Positions 6,902-9,676 of a stretch of 9,676 bases of DNA are shown here, in pieces (within the stretch, counting starts at the first letter, position 1; every line of letters begins with the position of its first letter). The notes below the pieces were generated by a model, which saw only the letters and a list, made by a program, of their open reading frames with translations, ran no database searches and had not been told where the DNA came from. The stretch comes from an uncultured Bacteroides sp. GTDB lineage: Bacteria; Bacteroidota; Bacteroidia; Bacteroidales; Bacteroidaceae. The stretch is taken from the NCBI GenBank assembly GCA_900542985.1, contig UQPQ01000063.1, forward strand, positions 1 through 9,676. The letters run 5' to 3'. The translations under genes and the position numbers were made by a program.

Positions 6902-6921
6902 ATGTCTGAAAACTCACTCAT

Positions 6922-7413
6922 ATGGAAGCAAGTTTTAAATCTAACCTTACCGATAAGCGTCAGCGATACGCTCAGTTCCTTGAACAATTCGCTCCCCTGA
7001 TTGAGGGCGAAAAAAATGAAATCAGCGTGTTAGCCAATACTTGTGCAGCGCTAAAAGAAGCCTTCGGATTCTTCTGGATAGGCTTCTACCTCGTCCACGA
7101 AGATGAACTCCATCTCGGCCCATTCCAAGGCAGTGTGGCCTGCTATCGTATCAAGAAAGGACGTGGAGTATGCGGCACTGCCTGGGCTGAAGCTTGTACT
7201 CAACTTGTACCCGACGTAGATCAGTTTCCCGGTCACATCGCTTGCAGTTCTCTTTCCCGTTCCGAAATCGTCGTACCAATGATAGCCGCAGGAGAAGTAC
7301 GAGGAGTACTTGATATTGATAGTGACCAATTGGCCACATTCGACGAGACCGATCGTGAATATCTTGAAAAAGTAGTCGATCTGCTGGTAAAAACCCTCTA
7401 TTCTCACGCATAA
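6922..7413 (+). CDS. msrC: Free methionine-(R)-sulfoxide reductase (GAF domain)
   Basis: This 163-residue single-GAF-domain protein matches the fRMsr family (MsrC/YebR), which reduces free methionine-R-sulfoxide to methionine using thioredoxin-type reductants in the cytoplasm. The three family cysteines are present with exact spacing: C74 (SVACYRI), C84 (GRGVCGTAW) and C108 (HIACSSLSRSEIVVP), each 10 positions lower than Cys84, Cys94 and Cys118 of the Escherichia coli enzyme. C108 would be the catalytic residue. FGFFWIGFYLV at 48-58 and GVLDIDS near 127-133 are further GAF landmarks. The start at 6922 follows the udp terminator by 20 bases; I see only a poor -7 match (TATGTCTG, 6901-6908), so it may rely on readthrough or a weak promoter. 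It is not in an evident operon with mnmE. Confidence 0.92.
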   Translation: MEASFKSNLTDKRQRYAQFLEQFAPLIEGEKNEISVLANTCAALKEAFGFFWIGFYLVHEDELHLGPFQGSVACYRIKKGRGVCGTAWAEACTQLVPDVDQFPGHIACSSLSRSEIVVPMIAAGEVRGVLDIDSDQLATFDETDREYLEKVVDLLVKTLYSHA

Positions 7414-7427
7414 ATATATTAACTCCA

Positions 7428-7459
7428 TTTCCGGATGTAACCCGAAAACTGTATCTTTG
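7428..7459 (+). promoter_or_regulatory. Bacteroides-type promoter of mnmE
   Basis: TTTC (7428-7431), a 20-base spacer and TATCTTTG (7452-7459, followed by C) match the Bacteroides -33/-7 consensus with one mismatch in the -33 box. The predicted transcription start lies about 20 bases before the GTG start of mnmE at 7485. The promoter begins 15 bases after the msrC stop, so mnmE can be transcribed on its own. Confidence 0.7.
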
Positions 7460-7484
7460 CAAGGATAAAAAAACATATACACAC

Positions 7485-8942
7485 GTGAATATATTACAAA
7501 CAGAAGATACTATCTGTGCCATTGCTACCGCTCAGGGCGGAGCTATTGGCACTATCCGCGTATCAGGTCCAGAAGCTATCACCATTACGGACCGCATCTT
7601 TAAACCCGTTTCCGGAAAACCACTGACTGAACGAGCACCTTATACCCTTACTTTCGGTCATATACTTACGCCAGAAGGAGAAATTATCGATGAAGTATTG
7701 GTCAGCCTTTTCCGAGCACCTCATTCTTACACCGGACAAGACTCTACAGAAATCTCCTGCCATGGTTCGAGCTATATCCTCCAGCAAGTGATGCAACTTC
7801 TCATCCGACAAGGATGTCGTGCAGCAGGTCCAGGTGAATATACCCAGAGAGCCTTTCTAAACGGCAAAATGGACCTCAGTCAGGCTGAAGCAGTAGCCGA
7901 CCTCATTGCATCTACCTCCGCTGCCACCCATCGCATGGCCATGAACCAAATGCGTGGCGGATTCAGCCGTGAATTAGCCACATTGCGCGACAAGTTGCTT
8001 CACCTAACTTCCCTCATGGAGTTGGAACTCGACTTCAGCGACCACGAAGAACTGGAATTTGCCGATCGTTCCGAATTGGAAAACATCGCCCGCCAAATTG
8101 AACACGTTATCCATCATTTGGTAGATACGTTCAGCGTAGGTAATGCCCTTAAGAATGGAGTGCCTGTAGCCATCGTTGGCGAAACAAATGCAGGAAAATC
8201 CACTTTGCTAAATGCTCTCTTAAATGAAGAACGTGCCATTGTAAGCGATATTCACGGTACCACACGCGATGTCATTGAGGATACCATGAACCTTGGAGGT
8301 ATCACCTTCCGTTTTATTGATACCGCCGGTATCCGTGAAACAACTGATACTATCGAAAGTTTAGGTATCGAACGGAGCTTCCAAAAACTGGATCAGGCTG
8401 ATATCGTACTCTGGGTCATCGACGCGACCTGTGCCGAAGAGCAATATCGCCAGTTGGCCGACAAAATTCTGCCACGATGTGAAGGCAAGAATTTGATCAT
8501 TGTACTTAACAAGGTGGATCTACTTTCGTCGACAGACTCTCTCGATAAGGAAACAGAGGATACGAAATCGACTGATGAGCAAATTGCCCGTTTGAAAGCG
8601 ACTCTTCCCGACCTGCCGGAGGATACTTGTGTACTTTCACTCTCAGCCAAACAAAAGGAAGGACTGTCTTCGCTCCAAAAACAATTGGTAACCTTTGCGG
8701 CTTTACCCGATCTGTCACAAAATGATGTAGTAGTTAGCAATATTCGTCACTACGAAGCGCTAAGCCGTGCGCTAGAGGCTATTCACCGGGTACAAGACGG
8801 ACTGGCCATGCAACTTTCTGGAGATCTTGTATCACAAGATCTTCGTGAATGTCTTTTTCACCTTGCAGAAATTGCAGGTGGAGAAATCACTAATGATGAA
8901 GTTTTAGGAAACATATTCAAGCATTTCTGCATCGGTAAATAG
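7485..8942 (+). CDS. mnmE: tRNA uridine-5-carboxymethylaminomethyl modification GTPase MnmE
   Basis: This 485-residue GTPase works with MnmG to modify wobble uridine 34 of certain tRNAs. Residues 1-120 form the formyl-tetrahydrofolate-binding domain (DTICAIATAQGGAIG near the start, GPGEYTQRAFLNGKMDL at 115-131). A helical domain follows, and the G domain carries G1 GETNAGKS (232-239), G2 GTTRD (258-262), G3 DTAG (279-282), G4 NKVD (342-345) and G5 SAK (387-389). The C-terminus is FCIGK with the conserved cysteine (C482). The start is GTG at 7485; no in-frame ATG occurs for over 100 codons, and the promoter at 7428-7459 leaves little room upstream. The protein is about 30 residues longer than E. 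coli MnmE, mainly from an acidic, Ser/Thr-rich stretch between G4 and G5 (about 348-372). No clear terminator follows. Confidence 0.97.
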   Translation: MNILQTEDTICAIATAQGGAIGTIRVSGPEAITITDRIFKPVSGKPLTERAPYTLTFGHILTPEGEIIDEVLVSLFRAPHSYTGQDSTEISCHGSSYILQQVMQLLIRQGCRAAGPGEYTQRAFLNGKMDLSQAEAVADLIASTSAATHRMAMNQMRGGFSRELATLRDKLLHLTSLMELELDFSDHEELEFADRSELENIARQIEHVIHHLVDTFSVGNALKNGVPVAIVGETNAGKSTLLNALLNEERAIVSDIHGTTRDVIEDTMNLGGITFRFIDTAGIRETTDTIESLGIERSFQKLDQADIVLWVIDATCAEEQYRQLADKILPRCEGKNLIIVLNKVDLLSSTDSLDKETEDTKSTDEQIARLKATLPDLPEDTCVLSLSAKQKEGLSSLQKQLVTFAALPDLSQNDVVVSNIRHYEALSRALEAIHRVQDGLAMQLSGDLVSQDLRECLFHLAEIAGGEITNDEVLGNIFKHFCIGK

Positions 8943-9072
8943 CTAACTTATTGATTATCAGACATTTACAATAGTAAACAATCTAAAATACTGACTAAAA
9001 ACGACTTAAATATGGCAAAATAATAGTTTTAGAAAAGGTATTTTCTTTTGTTATGTCTATTTTTTCAACATT

Positions 9073-9114
9073 TTTGTCCCCCGTTTGTCCCCCAAGCCAT
9101 ATACGGGGGACAAA
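9073..9114. repeat. TTTGTCCCCC repeat cluster, two direct and one inverted copy
   Basis: TTTGTCCCCC occurs at 9073-9082 and again at 9084-9093, an 11-base period. Its reverse complement sits at 9105-9114. The outer copies extend to a perfect 12-base inverted repeat (TTTGTCCCCCGT at 9073-9084, ACGGGGGACAAA at 9103-9114) around an 18-base centre. The GC-rich motif stands out in otherwise AT-rich DNA. The form suits a protein-binding site, such as recombinase arm sites or an operator. As a hairpin it lacks a T-run on the plus strand, so a terminator is less likely. Confidence 0.8.
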
Positions 9115-9580
9115 TTTACGTCCCTCTATGTAATTTGAGTACGTTTCACTATAAAATCTATCTAAATCATAGATAATTATTGCTTTATACAGATACCTTC
9201 AATCTCTTAGTCTCTAAAATATCAAATACTATAACCACTGATAACCAGATATATACATATAAACAAATACGGAATTAGAATTACATCAGATGAGATTTTG
9301 TTCGAAATGTTTGAAAAGTATTTTATCTTATTCCTTCATGCATCAGAAGGTTTATTAAATTACCTAGAAAGATTAACGCAAGGACATTAGATTTGATTCT
9401 TATTAAAAAGCACAAGTCCCCTTTTCCATCCCCTTACTCTTAAAGAATATAACATAGTAAGTAAAATCGAAATATAAAGGATATTTTTCGCAAAAAAACG
9501 AGTAAGCTATTAGCAATCAATAAGAATGTAATAGTGCATGGACCTATTACCATATAATTCATTAATATATTTAAGAAAGA

Positions 9581-9612
9581 TATTGGTATATGAAGTTTAT
9601 TAATTAAATTTG
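9581..9612 (+). promoter_or_regulatory. Candidate Bacteroides-type promoter near the right edge
   Basis: TATTG (9581-9585), a 19-base spacer and TAAATTTG (9605-9612, followed by C) resemble the Bacteroides -33/-7 promoter; the -7 box is exact, the -33 box imperfect. Transcription would start near 9619, just before the hairpin at 9622-9663. The transcribed gene, if any beyond the hairpin, lies outside the window. Confidence 0.55.
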
Positions 9613-9621
9613 CAATAACAT

Positions 9622-9673
9622 ACTCACCCCGCTTCCCATAAGAACAGCGCGCTCAGGGTGAGTCTTTTATTTT
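9622..9673 (+). terminator. Terminator-like hairpin directly after a promoter
   Basis: ACTCACCC (9622-9629) pairs perfectly with GGGTGAGT (9656-9663); the 26-base interior can add a few GC pairs (CGC with GCG) and contains the palindrome AGCGCGCT. CTTTTATTTT follows the stem. With a start near 9619, the product would be a structured RNA of about 50 bases, or an attenuator leader for a gene beyond the window. It could instead terminate transcription arriving from the left. Confidence 0.6.
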
Positions 9674-9676
9674 CTA

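Larger units (their letters stand above)
8943..9676. other. Gene-poor AT-rich region after mnmE
   Basis: These 734 bases hold no open reading frame that I can support on either strand. The region is markedly AT-rich with many stop codons. It contains the TTTGTCCCCC repeat cluster at 9073-9114 and a promoter-hairpin unit at 9581-9668, described separately. A small imperfect hairpin (TTTAC/GTAAA, 8965-8978) follows mnmE but has no T-run. The rest (9119-9580) shows nothing I can name. Confidence 0.7.

Noticed and set aside
9073..9114. CRISPR array
   Set aside because: There are only three 10-base copies, irregular in spacing and orientation, with no spacers of typical length and no cas genes.
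9307..9390. 27-codon reading frame beginning MFEKYFILFL
   Set aside because: It is short, with no promoter or ribosome site and no recognisable family; the frame upstream is closed by stops. A gene remnant is possible but unsupported.

Overview
The window looks like chromosomal DNA from a member of the Bacteroidales, most probably the genus Bacteroides. Three things point there. Several genes are preceded by the Bacteroides-type -33/-7 promoter (TTTG or TTTC, about 20 bases, then TAnnTTTG) rather than a sigma-70 promoter. Shine-Dalgarno sequences are almost absent. The gene content (an NfeD-like/FloA pair, a PD40/TPR exported protein, TtcA, DUF486 and MnmE) is typical of that group. The species cannot be fixed from the sequence alone.

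Layout, left to right. Positions 94-1227 (minus) hold a 377-residue protein with an Imm26-like segment and no visible toxin partner. Positions 1340-1640 (minus) hold a tRNA array, Ser(GCT)-Glu(CTC)-Ser(GCT), with a well-matched promoter at 1682-1713 and a strong hairpin terminator at 1284-1314. The promoter of the 377-residue gene starts inside the tail of that terminator. Positions 1789-2925 (minus) hold a likely two-gene operon, ttcA followed by a small DUF486 membrane protein. A divergent promoter region at 2926-3007 separates it from a four-gene plus-strand operon. That operon encodes an exported TPR/PD40 protein, a short NfeD-like membrane protein, flotillin-like FloA and a uridine-phosphorylase-type nucleoside phosphorylase, and it ends at a clear intrinsic terminator at 6870-6901. 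Next come msrC (free methionine-R-sulfoxide reductase) and mnmE (tRNA modification GTPase), the latter with its own promoter. The last 730 bases carry no convincing gene. They hold a compact cluster of TTTGTCCCCC repeats (two direct, one inverted) and, at the very end, a promoter followed at once by a terminator-like hairpin.

Functional themes. tRNA supply and anticodon-loop modification recur: three tRNA genes, TtcA (2-thiocytidine 32) and MnmE (wobble uridine 34). NfeD-like plus FloA form a membrane-microdomain pair, here co-transcribed with an exported repeat protein and a nucleoside salvage enzyme. MsrC adds oxidative-damage repair. I see mostly conserved housekeeping DNA and no clearly new system. 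The parts most worth a second look are the gene-free right end (8943-9676) and the orphan Imm26-like gene at the left end.
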